From the NCBI GenBank assembly GCA_964407285.1, contig CAYOVG010000226.1, positions 1-11,891 on the forward strand: a stretch of DNA of 11,891 bases. Reading direction: 5' to 3'. Made by a program: the position numbers and the translations under genes. Within the stretch, counting starts at the first letter, position 1. Each line of letters opens with the position of its first letter. Below are positions 1 through 7,202 of the stretch, piece by piece. The DNA comes from CAYOVG01 sp964407285 (GTDB lineage: Bacteria > Desulfobacterota > Syntrophobacteria > Syntrophobacterales > Syntrophobacteraceae). Under the pieces are notes generated by a model. It saw only the letters and a program-made list of their open reading frames with translations, was not told the DNA's origin and did not search any database.

Positions 1-1521
1 CTCGTCGGAGTGGTGCTTGACCATGGAAAAGCTCTCCCTGATCCTCTCGAAGACTTCCAGGGCATCTTCCGTATTAGTGTCCATGAGCACTATGGCGAAC
101 TCCTCGCCGCCATACCGGCCGATGATATCCGTCACACGCAACCTCTGCTGCAGCAACCTCGACAAACCAACGATCACCCGGTCGCCCGTGGGATGGCCGT
201 ACGTATCGTTGATCGTCTTGAAGCGGTCGATGTCCGCCATGGCGAAGGTAAGGGGCGCCCCCAGTCTGCGCGCCCTCTCCACCGCCACCTGGAGTTGTTC
301 CCTGGTCTTGGTATGGTTCAGCAACCCCGTGAGGCCGTCCCGCTCCATCTGCGAGCGCATAATGCGCATTCTCTCCGACCGGATGGCAACCGATGAAATC
401 AGGTGATCGGGCTGGATCGGCTTTGTGAGGAAATCGTCTCCTCCCATGCGCATGGCGTTGAGCTGCCGGTCTATATTCGTTTCGGCCGAAAGAAAGATGA
501 TGGGAATGCTGAAAAACGCTCCCATCTGCCGTATGGCTTTGGCCAGTTCCTGCCCGTTGCAGCCCGGCATGTACATGTCCATGAGAATCAGGTCGGGTTT
601 GAACTCGATCAGCGGGTCGAGCACCATCATGGGTTTGTTCACGGTGATCGTTTTCATCCCCGCCTGTTCCAGGATGGAGGAGTAATAGGCGGCAAGTTCG
701 GGTTCGTCGTCTACGATCAGTATCCGGTACGGCTCGGGTTCCACGCAGGTCGTGATGGAGTCCAGTTTATCGATGAGTTCGATGATATTGACCGGCTTCA
801 TGAAGAAGGCGTCGCCGCCTGCTCTGACGGCCTGCAGCCGGGTATCCAGGTCGTTTTGCGAAGAGATGAATATGGTGGGAATGGACCGGCCGAGCTTCTC
901 CCGGATCTGCATCATCAACATGGCGCCTGCCAGGGAACCCTCCGGAAAAACGATATCCACCAGGACGGCGTCCGGCACATCCTCCTCGAATACTTTATCG
1001 AGGGCGTCGAGCCGGGAAAACGCTCTCACCTCGTACCCGAAATGGCTGATCTGGGTTTCCAGGTAATCCAGAAGCTGGATATCGTCTTCGATCACGTAAA
1101 TCAGTTTTGTCGAACGGTATGCGGGTGACGCGCCCTGCTGTCCCGTCAGGCGCTCCGGTGTCGGAGCGGCGATTATGTGTTCCGGGTCCTCCATGGATGC
1201 CCGTTTCAGGTCCTCCATGTGCTTCGATATATCCCGCACGAGCGCATCCGAAAGCACGGCCGGGTCATCCATCACGGCCTTCAGGAACATGTCGATCCGA
1301 CGGGCGATATTGCTCAAGGAGGCAAAACCGAAGGTCGCGCAGGAACCCGCGATGGTATGGATCGTTCGATGCAGGTGAACGAGCGTCTTGTCGTCATTCA
1401 TTCCCTGGACGATCCTGTCCCAACCATTCTCCGCATCCCTTATCTGATCCGGCAGCTTGCGATGATACGCCTTGCGCAAAGATTCCAACCTGCTCTGGAT
1501 GTTCTCTGTTGATTTCGCCAT
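1..1521 (-). CDS. Hpt-REC-REC-GGDEF diguanylate cyclase response regulator (3' end outside window)
   Basis: Predicted to make cyclic di-GMP from two GTP under phosphorelay control. The frame is open from ATG at 1521 to the window edge, giving 507 residues; roughly the last 50 are missing. Seen in order: an Hpt domain (about 10-110) with the phospho-accepting H55 in HTIAGS; receiver 1 (139-255) with acidic E145/D146/D147, phospho-site D189 and K242-P; receiver 2 (264-380) with D271/D272, D315 and K367-P; and a GGDEF domain from about 390 with DGLTGLLN, the metal-binding DID at 430-432 and the active-site GGEEF at 471-475. An RxxD inhibitory site (R462-D465) lies five residues before GGEEF, so product inhibition is likely. 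The Hpt has Ala where CheA-type domains have Lys after the His. A weak GGA at normal spacing supports the start. It follows the che genes after a 180-base GC-rich gap with no clear terminator or promoter, so it may be co-transcribed. It occupies the place WspR has in Wsp operons. Confidence 0.93.
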   Translation of the reverse strand, partial: MAKSTENIQSRLESLRKAYHRKLPDQIRDAENGWDRIVQGMNDDKTLVHLHRTIHTIAGSCATFGFASLSNIARRIDMFLKAVMDDPAVLSDALVRDISKHMEDLKRASMEDPEHIIAAPTPERLTGQQGASPAYRSTKLIYVIEDDIQLLDYLETQISHFGYEVRAFSRLDALDKVFEEDVPDAVLVDIVFPEGSLAGAMLMMQIREKLGRSIPTIFISSQNDLDTRLQAVRAGGDAFFMKPVNIIELIDKLDSITTCVEPEPYRILIVDDEPELAAYYSSILEQAGMKTITVNKPMMVLDPLIEFKPDLILMDMYMPGCNGQELAKAIRQMGAFFSIPIIFLSAETNIDRQLNAMRMGGDDFLTKPIQPDHLISSVAIRSERMRIMRSQMERDGLTGLLNHTKTREQLQVAVERARRLGAPLTFAMADIDRFKTINDTYGHPTGDRVIVGLSRLLQQRLRVTDIIGRYGGEEFAIVLMDTNTEDALEVFERIRESFSMVKHHSDE

Positions 1522-1701
1522 TACTGCATTCCAATCCTGCCAATTCCGTCGCAACCTCAACGCCCCGCGGAGAAGAGCGCTCCAACCCGCCGGCCCCCCG
1601 GCCGCCACCGGGCCGCCCCTTACCTTTTCGCTCCCCCCGGATCGGCATCGACAAACCGCAAAACCATGCTCTCAAACGCCGCGCCGCCGCACTCCCCAGC
1701 A

Positions 1702-2097
1702 CTACCGCCGCTTCCGGCGGTATTCGTCGAAGACTTTCTCCAGCGCCGTCAGGATGGTGTCCTGAAGCGTATCGTCCTTAGCCAGGCAATCGTTCGCTCC
1801 ACTCTTCATGACCTCCGAAACCGTGGAGGCTTCATTGTCGCCCGTAAGCACCAATATCGGGATTTCAACGCCGGCGCCTCGCAATTCCCTGGTCAGCTCC
1901 AATCCCCCCATTTCCGGCATGTTCATGTCCGAGATGACCACATCGAATTCGGGGTTGGAAACGAACATCCCGAAAGCCTCCATTCCATCACCGGCCGTTT
2001 CCACGGAATGCCCGCCGGCTTCCAGGATAAGCGTAAGTATCTCCCTCATGAAAGGATCGTCATCAACAATAAGGATCTTCAGAGCTTCATCGCCCAT
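1702..2097 (-). CDS. stand-alone CheY-like receiver protein
   Basis: A 131-residue single-domain response regulator with no output domain, probably a cytoplasmic phosphoryl carrier taking phosphate from the CheA encoded just upstream. The acidic pocket is D12/D13 (with D14), the phospho-acceptor is D57 in ISDMNMPEMGG, the switch Thr is T85 and the conserved Lys is K107. These align almost one to one with E. coli CheY D12, D13, D57, T87 and K109. The Lys is followed by Asp rather than the usual Pro, and the C-terminus is basic (RRKRR). It starts 18 bases after cheA, with GGAG six bases before the ATG, so it belongs to the operon. Whether it binds a flagellar motor, acts as a phosphate sink, or hands phosphate to the Hpt domain of the downstream cyclase cannot be decided from the sequence. 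The neighbouring cyclase makes the relay role attractive. Confidence 0.93.
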   Translation of the reverse strand: MGDEALKILIVDDDPFMREILTLILEAGGHSVETAGDGMEAFGMFVSNPEFDVVISDMNMPEMGGLELTRELRGAGVEIPILVLTGDNEASTVSEVMKSGANDCLAKDDTLQDTILTALEKVFDEYRRKRR

Positions 2098-2115
2098 ACA
2101 TCACTCCGTTTCCCA

Positions 2116-4383
2116 TCATCCCACGAAGTTCTTTATAGTCTCGATCAGGTTGGACTGGTCGAAAGCCCCCTTTATGATGTAGGCATTGGCTCCGACCTGT
2201 ATGCCCCTCCTCTTGTCCTCTTCCTTGTCTCTCGATGTCACCAGGATCACCGGGGTATCCATGTATTCCTCGTCCATCCGCAGCCTCTCCGTCAGCGTAA
2301 AACCGTCCATGCGAGGCATTTCCACGTCGGTGACAACCACATCGAACTTCATTTCCTTGATTTTTTCCAGAGCTTCCATTCCATCTCCGGCCAGACTGAC
2401 GCTAAACCCGTACGCCTCGAGGATGCTTCTCTCGATCTCCCTGGTGTTGATGGAATCATCCACGACCAGTATATGGACCGGCCCCCTCTCCTTCTTCTCC
2501 TCCCGCACCGCGCGCGTCACATACTTCCTCTCGCGCGCGGCGTCGATAATCTCGGAGGCGTTCAGGACATTCACTATTTCGTTGTTCCCGGTGATGGTGA
2601 CGGCGGAGACGAATCGCACGTTCTGCATGTGGGGCGGCAGAGGCTTGATGACCATATCCTCCTGGTCCAGTATCGAATCGATAACCAGCCCGAGCCTATC
2701 GCCGCCGATGGAAACGATGAGGATCAGCAGTCCCTTTGCGGCCTCCTCGCGAGTCACGGGGGGAATTCCGAGCGCATCCCCGAGGTTCACGATGGGAACG
2801 ATCTGCTCTCGTATTCTTATCGCCTTCCTGTCGACGACATCAATCACCTCGCTTTTCCGGACACGCAGGATCTCGCTGACGGAATTCGTCGGAATAGCAA
2901 AGGTCTGTCCGTGGATCTCGATGAACGACACATTCATTATCGCAAGCGTCAGCAGGAGCCGGATGGTGAACGCCGTCCCCCTGCCCTCCCTGGTTTCGAT
3001 GGAGATCGACCCCTTGAGGCTCTCGACGATGTTTTTCTTCACCACATCCATGCCCACGCCGCGGCCCGAAATATCGGTCACGATTTCACTGGTGCTGAAG
3101 CCGGGATGAAAGATGAGGCCGATCAGCTCGGATTCCGGCATGACGTCAAGCTCATCCGCAGTGAACATCTTCCGCTGGAGCGCTCTTTGCCTGATCTTGC
3201 GCAGAGGAATCCCCGCGCCGTCATCGCTCAGTTCGATCAGAACGGTCTCCGCATCGTAGCGGGCGGAAAGCCTCAGCATGCCGGTTTCCGGTTTCCCCGC
3301 CGCACGCCGGGTCTCGGGATCTTCGATCCCGTGGTAGACGGCGTTTCGGATCATGTGGATGAGCGGGTCGCCGATCTTTTCGATCATCTTCTTATCCAGT
3401 TCGGTCTCTCCCCCCTCTATGACGAGTTCCACTTTCTTGCCCATGGATCTGGAGATATCCCTCACCATGCGGGAAAACGTCTCGAAGAGCGTGGACAGGG
3501 GCAGCATTCTCATGCCCAGAGCGTTGCCCTGGAGTTCCCGTGTAAGGATTTCCTGGAGGTTGAAGTCCTCGGTGATGGCGTGGGCAAGTCGCGTAAGCCC
3601 CAGGTAGAGACCCTGGAGAATCCCCGCCGTGTCGGCTCCGGAATTCGACCTCCCGTTTCCGGGATGCGCCGCCAGTTCAACGCCCTTCCCGGCGAGCTTC
3701 TCCATCTCCCTGATTTCCGATATCCTCAGCCGCAGGCGGCTCTGACCCGAAACCAGCTCCCCCACGAGCTTGATGAGACCGTCGAGCTTGTCGGTGCTGA
3801 TCCGTACGCTTTCGTACGCCGCAGCTTTCGGGCCGGCGGGTTCCGGCGGCGTCCGCGCCTCCGGAGTCGCCGCTACCCCCGTATCGGAAGGCCCCGACCC
3901 ATCCGCCTGCTTCGGGCCGTCATCCTGCCCCGACCCGCTCTCCCGCTCGCATTCACCCGCGCCCTCCCCTTTTCCCCCAACCGTTTCATCCAGCCCGCCG
4001 CCGACGGCGCCCCTTTCGAGCGCTTCGCAGATCTCATCCACCTGCTTCGTGATCCGTCCTCCCGAAGCCACCGTCCCGACCATCTCCTCGATAGCGTCGA
4101 CTCCGGTGAACAGCAGGTCCGACAGGTCCTTCGAGAAGGCGATCTTCCCGCTCCGCAGTCCATCGAGAACTTCCTCCAGCCTGTGAGCCACTTCCGTAAT
4201 GGGAAGCAGCTTCATCATCCTCGACGACCCCTTCAGGGTATGCGCGGAGCGGAAGATCTCATTAAGGGTCTCGGTATCGCCCGGGTTCTTCTCCAGACCC
4301 AGGATGCCTTCATTCAGCTTCTTCAGGTGCTCTCCGGCCTCTTCCGTAAACCTGGCGAGGAACTTGGTCAGATCAAGAGCCAT
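2116..4383 (-). CDS. cheA: hybrid chemotaxis histidine kinase CheA with C-terminal receiver (WspE/FrzE-like)
   Basis: The central kinase of the array: it autophosphorylates on His using ATP and passes phosphate to receivers. The 755 residues read as a P1 Hpt domain (1-125) with H48 in AHTLKGSS; a Gly/Pro/acidic low-complexity linker (about 126-190) in place of a P2 domain; a dimerisation helix pair (190-285); an HATPase domain with N-box N347, G1 DDGAGI (387-392) and G2 GRGVGMD (440-446); a CheW-like P5 domain (about 480-620); and a fused receiver (636-755) with D642/D643, phospho-site D686 and K738. The N-box reads RNAVYHGIE, with Tyr350 where CheA proteins normally have Asp. The Shine-Dalgarno AGAGGA overlaps the TGA stop of cheR, implying translational coupling. 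The fused receiver places this with ACF-class kinases such as WspE rather than flagellar CheA; it may be a phosphate sink or a relay step. Confidence 0.96.
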   Translation of the reverse strand: MALDLTKFLARFTEEAGEHLKKLNEGILGLEKNPGDTETLNEIFRSAHTLKGSSRMMKLLPITEVAHRLEEVLDGLRSGKIAFSKDLSDLLFTGVDAIEEMVGTVASGGRITKQVDEICEALERGAVGGGLDETVGGKGEGAGECERESGSGQDDGPKQADGSGPSDTGVAATPEARTPPEPAGPKAAAYESVRISTDKLDGLIKLVGELVSGQSRLRLRISEIREMEKLAGKGVELAAHPGNGRSNSGADTAGILQGLYLGLTRLAHAITEDFNLQEILTRELQGNALGMRMLPLSTLFETFSRMVRDISRSMGKKVELVIEGGETELDKKMIEKIGDPLIHMIRNAVYHGIEDPETRRAAGKPETGMLRLSARYDAETVLIELSDDGAGIPLRKIRQRALQRKMFTADELDVMPESELIGLIFHPGFSTSEIVTDISGRGVGMDVVKKNIVESLKGSISIETREGRGTAFTIRLLLTLAIMNVSFIEIHGQTFAIPTNSVSEILRVRKSEVIDVVDRKAIRIREQIVPIVNLGDALGIPPVTREEAAKGLLILIVSIGGDRLGLVIDSILDQEDMVIKPLPPHMQNVRFVSAVTITGNNEIVNVLNASEIIDAARERKYVTRAVREEKKERGPVHILVVDDSINTREIERSILEAYGFSVSLAGDGMEALEKIKEMKFDVVVTDVEMPRMDGFTLTERLRMDEEYMDTPVILVTSRDKEEDKRRGIQVGANAYIIKGAFDQSNLIETIKNFVG

Positions 4384-4389
4384 TGACTA

Positions 4390-4395
4390 TCCTCT
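4390..4395 (-). promoter_or_regulatory. Shine-Dalgarno of cheA overlapping the cheR stop codon
   Basis: AGAGGA lies six bases before the cheA ATG, and its first A is the last base of the cheR TGA (4395-4397). Ribosomes finishing cheR end on the cheA loading site, which suggests coupled translation of methyltransferase and kinase. Confidence 0.7.
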
Positions 4396-6044
4396 CACTC
4401 TTTGTGCATCTGAGCCAGCCTGTGACGGCAAAGATGGAGAATCTGTTCGGCCGGCATCGACATCGGGAAAATGGAGAGTCCCGGATCGGATGCGCCGTCC
4501 GCTTCCAGTAAGTTCCTCACTATCCCGTACTCCCTGCCCGCCTTTTCCCTTTCGGAACGGGAATGGTAAATCTCCCCGAGGTACAGGTGGGCCAGCCAGC
4601 AGGAAGGACGCACGTAGAGGGCCATCTTGAACTGCTTTATGGAATCGTCGGCATCACCTTTCATCTTTGCTATCAACCCGAGCAGGAGATAGCCTTCCAG
4701 GCAGAACTGGTCCATGGCGACGGCCCTGGACGCCAGGTCCAGGGCATCTTCGGCGCGATCGAGATTGACGAGGATATTCGCCTTCAACGTACAGGCTTTG
4801 ACGTGGGAGGGGTCCAGCGCCAGGAGTTCATCGATCAGGTTCATCGCTTTCCCGTATTCCTTCACTTTCGCCAGCGCCAATGCTTCGTCGTACACTTCGT
4901 CGGGGGGGCGGCGCGCCGCGTCGGACGACGCCGAAACAGCCGCCGGGAGCAATGCGGATAGAACGGAGGCCCGCCCCTCCCGCGGCAGAACGGCCCGTTC
5001 TTCCTTTCCGGGCTCGAGAGCGGGAAAACTCCCGAGAATGTCATCCAATTCCCGCCGGTCCCGGGCGTACCCTCGAATCGCGGGGGCGGTCTTTTGCTGC
5101 GGGAGCATCCCCTCCAGGGAAACATTCCAGGAATTCCCCCCGTGGCGGGAGACCGGGAGGGACGCCGCTCGCACCTCCCTGACTATCTCATCGAGCGGGG
5201 CAAGAAGGGCGCCGATCAGCGGGTTATCGCCAGTAGAATCGGCCGGTTCCTTCCGGTAGAGGAACGAGCCGTCTACCTCCATCAAAGAAAGGATGCTCAC
5301 GTTATGCGACAGCGTCTCGGTCGAACTTAGAAAAAGGTAGCCCCCCGGATTCAATATCCGGGACAGGTTTTCGAATATTTTCCTCTGGGTCTCGCCGTCG
5401 AAATAGATGGATACGTTGCGGTAGAAAATGACGTCCATTCCTTTGGCCATATCGGGATAGGGTTCGTTCAGGAGATTGTGAACCCTGAACCGGACCATGG
5501 GTCTTACATGATCGCCTATCACGTACCTGTCCTCCCCGACCCGGCCGAAATACTTCTCTTTCAGAACCGGGAAAGTCCCCCTGAACGACAGCTTCCCATA
5601 GATGCCCTTCCGGGCTTTCGCAATGGCGCCGCCGTCGATGTCGAGCCCCAGCACATCAACCAGGGATGCGGCGTTTCCGGGAAGCTTCTCGAGGACTTCG
5701 ATAGCGCATGAGTACGGTTCCTCCCCCGTGGAGCACCCCGCGCTCAGTATCTTCACTCTGGACCCCGGCCTCTTCTGGAGCATCGGGGGGATGATGCGTT
5801 CCGAGAGAATTCGCAAATGAGCGGGTTCCCGGAAGAAATACGTCTCGTTGACGGTCAGCAGATCGATGAGACTGTCGAATTCCCGGTGGTCCTTGCGCAG
5901 CAGGTCGAGAAACTCGACGGGAGCAGCCACTCCCCTGTCGGCCATCATGCCTTTGACCGCGTCGTTCAACCTCGCCAGCCGGCTGTCCTCGAAAACGAGG
6001 CCGGTCCTTTGTCTAACAAGATTCCTGATAGGGTCCAGATCCAT
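4395..6044 (-). CDS. cheR: CheR-type protein-glutamate methyltransferase with C-terminal TPR repeats (WspC-like)
   Basis: Transfers methyl groups from S-adenosylmethionine to glutamates of the chemoreceptor, opposing CheB. Taking the ATG at 6044 gives 549 residues: a helical CheR N-domain (1-60), the methyltransferase fold (about 60-265) with NETYFFRE (66-73), the SAM motif SAGCSTGEEP (101-110) and RNVSIYF (209-215), a variable linker (265-380), then about four TPR-like helical pairs (381-514). CheR proteins with TPRs are typical of ACF/Wsp systems, where the TPRs are thought to support receptor or kinase interaction in place of pentapeptide tethering. This fits the nearby receptor, which has no such pentapeptide. 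The catalytic-domain motif reads FYRNVSIYF instead of the common FCRNVLIYF. A GTG at 6062, three bases after the cheB stop, is an in-frame alternative adding six residues. I prefer the ATG because it has a better-spaced GGGGA. Confidence 0.94.
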   Translation of the reverse strand: MDLDPIRNLVRQRTGLVFEDSRLARLNDAVKGMMADRGVAAPVEFLDLLRKDHREFDSLIDLLTVNETYFFREPAHLRILSERIIPPMLQKRPGSRVKILSAGCSTGEEPYSCAIEVLEKLPGNAASLVDVLGLDIDGGAIAKARKGIYGKLSFRGTFPVLKEKYFGRVGEDRYVIGDHVRPMVRFRVHNLLNEPYPDMAKGMDVIFYRNVSIYFDGETQRKIFENLSRILNPGGYLFLSSTETLSHNVSILSLMEVDGSFLYRKEPADSTGDNPLIGALLAPLDEIVREVRAASLPVSRHGGNSWNVSLEGMLPQQKTAPAIRGYARDRRELDDILGSFPALEPGKEERAVLPREGRASVLSALLPAAVSASSDAARRPPDEVYDEALALAKVKEYGKAMNLIDELLALDPSHVKACTLKANILVNLDRAEDALDLASRAVAMDQFCLEGYLLLGLIAKMKGDADDSIKQFKMALYVRPSCWLAHLYLGEIYHSRSEREKAGREYGIVRNLLEADGASDPGLSIFPMSMPAEQILHLCRHRLAQMHKE

Positions 6045-6051
6045 ATTGAGT

Positions 6052-6056
6052 TCCCC
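6052..6056 (-). promoter_or_regulatory. ribosome binding site that favours the ATG start of cheR
   Basis: GGGGA sits seven bases before the ATG at 6044. The competing GTG at 6062 has only AGGG almost touching it, so the downstream ATG is the better-supported start. Confidence 0.5.
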
Positions 6057-6065
6057 GCTCACGCC

Positions 6066-7121
6066 CTACTTCACATGGTTCATAATCGTGGAACATATTC
6101 TTTCGAGAGGCAGCACCTTGTCCGCGTACCCCTTCTCTATGGCTACCCTGGGCATCCCGAATATGGCCGAGGACTTCTCATCCTGTGCGATGGTAAGCCC
6201 CCCTGCCTGTTTGATCCTGCCCATCCCTTCGACCCCGTCGTCGCCCATTCCCGTCAGGATGACCCCTATGCTTCGGGCCCCATACGCATCCGCGACGGAC
6301 GACAACAGCATGTCGCAGGAAGGCCGGTAGATATCCTCGGGCTTCCGGTCCACCAGCTTCACCCGTTCCCCTTTCATGATCTTCATATGGCGGGAAGATG
6401 GAGACACGTACACCGTACCCGGCAAGACCGGATCTCCGTCTTCGGCTACTTTGATCTTCAATTTGCAGAGGGTGCTCAGCCAATCCACCATTCCCGCGAC
6501 AAACCCGTCGGAAATGTGCTGAGCGACGACCATGGGAACGGGAAAACCCGCGGGCAAATCCGCAAGCAAAACGGCCAGCGCCTTGGGCCCACCCGTGGAG
6601 GACGCAATGGCGACGATCCTGAACCGCCGGCTGCCGGTTCCCTGGGGAACGAAGGCTGCAGCCTGCGCGGGGCGGCTCTCGGACGGCTTCGCCACGTCCT
6701 TGTCCGAAGCGACGCTCATCCGTTTTATGTGGGAGATGACCTTCACCCTGGACAGTAACTTGATCTTACTGATAAGTTCATGAGGATTTTCCAGATCGAC
6801 ATCGGTTTTCGGAAGCACTTCCAGCGCTCCGTTGGATATGGCGTTGTAGGCCGTACGCGCATCCCCCAGGGAAGATATGACCAGGATGGGAACGGCCCTC
6901 GCCGCCATGATTTCCTTGATCGCTTCGAGCCCGTTCATCACCGGCATCTCGACATCCATGGTGACGACGTCGGGTCCGAGTTCGAGGACCTTCCTCACGG
7001 CATCCCGGCCGTTGCCGGCTTCGCCGATAACTTCGATTTCGGAATCGTAGGTCAGTATCGATCTAATCACATCGCGTGTCAACCGGCTGTCGTCAACCAC
7101 CAATACCCTGATCCGGGACAT
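6066..7121 (-). CDS. cheB: CheB receptor methylesterase/glutamine deamidase (WspF-like)
   Basis: Removes methyl groups from receptor glutamates, and is stimulated when its receiver is phosphorylated by CheA, giving adaptation. The 351 residues have an N-terminal receiver (1-122) with D10/D11, phospho-site D56 in MDVEMPVMNG and K105; a linker (125-165); and the esterase domain (168-348). The Ser-His-Asp triad is visible as S175 in ASSTGGP, H202 in AQHIS and D295 in TGMGDDG. Length and architecture are those of a standard CheB. AGGAG lies seven bases before the ATG. It sits between the receptor and cheR, and cheR starts 21 bases after its stop. In Pseudomonas Wsp, loss of the CheB equivalent WspF locks the system on and raises cyclic di-GMP; the same logic probably applies here. 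Confidence 0.96.
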   Translation of the reverse strand: MSRIRVLVVDDSRLTRDVIRSILTYDSEIEVIGEAGNGRDAVRKVLELGPDVVTMDVEMPVMNGLEAIKEIMAARAVPILVISSLGDARTAYNAISNGALEVLPKTDVDLENPHELISKIKLLSRVKVISHIKRMSVASDKDVAKPSESRPAQAAAFVPQGTGSRRFRIVAIASSTGGPKALAVLLADLPAGFPVPMVVAQHISDGFVAGMVDWLSTLCKLKIKVAEDGDPVLPGTVYVSPSSRHMKIMKGERVKLVDRKPEDIYRPSCDMLLSSVADAYGARSIGVILTGMGDDGVEGMGRIKQAGGLTIAQDEKSSAIFGMPRVAIEKGYADKVLPLERICSTIMNHVK

Positions 7122-7155
7122 GGAGCATCTCCTGGCGTCGGATTCCGTTCTTTAC

Positions 7156-7191
7156 CACGAAAAGCACAGAAAGTACGAAAAGTAGGAAAAA
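7156..7191 (-). repeat. short degenerate tandem repeat, four 9-base units, between receptor gene and cheB
   Basis: The plus strand reads CACGAAAAG, CACAGAAAG, TACGAAAAG, TAGGAAAAA in direct succession. It lies in the 81-base gap between the stop of the receptor gene and the start of cheB, the widest gap among the genes from cheW to cheY. It resembles the CACGAAG-type low-complexity runs scattered between genes in several bacterial genomes (recalled, not searched). In the transcript it is a pyrimidine-rich CUUUUCGU series with no hairpin. The strand is given as that of the operon. No function can be assigned. Confidence 0.5.
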
Positions 7192-7202
7192 GAAATGGAT
7201 TG

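Noticed and set aside
1522..1701. GC-rich inverted repeats in the 180-base gap before the cyclase as a terminator
   Set aside because: CCCGG/CCGGG-type pairings exist but no U-tract follows, and such pairings are expected by chance at this composition. No convincing promoter either.
1394..1702. A 102-codon minus-strand frame covering the gap between cheY and the cyclase
   Set aside because: It overlaps the Hpt-coding region in another frame; its Gly/Arg-rich sequence reflects GC-rich spacer. The Hpt frame has clear homology-type motifs.
1666..4386. A 906-codon open frame on the plus strand opposite cheY and cheA
   Set aside because: It lies antisense to two genes with clear family motifs, its protein is rich in His, Arg and Pro with no recognisable domain, and it follows from the codon bias of a GC-rich genome.
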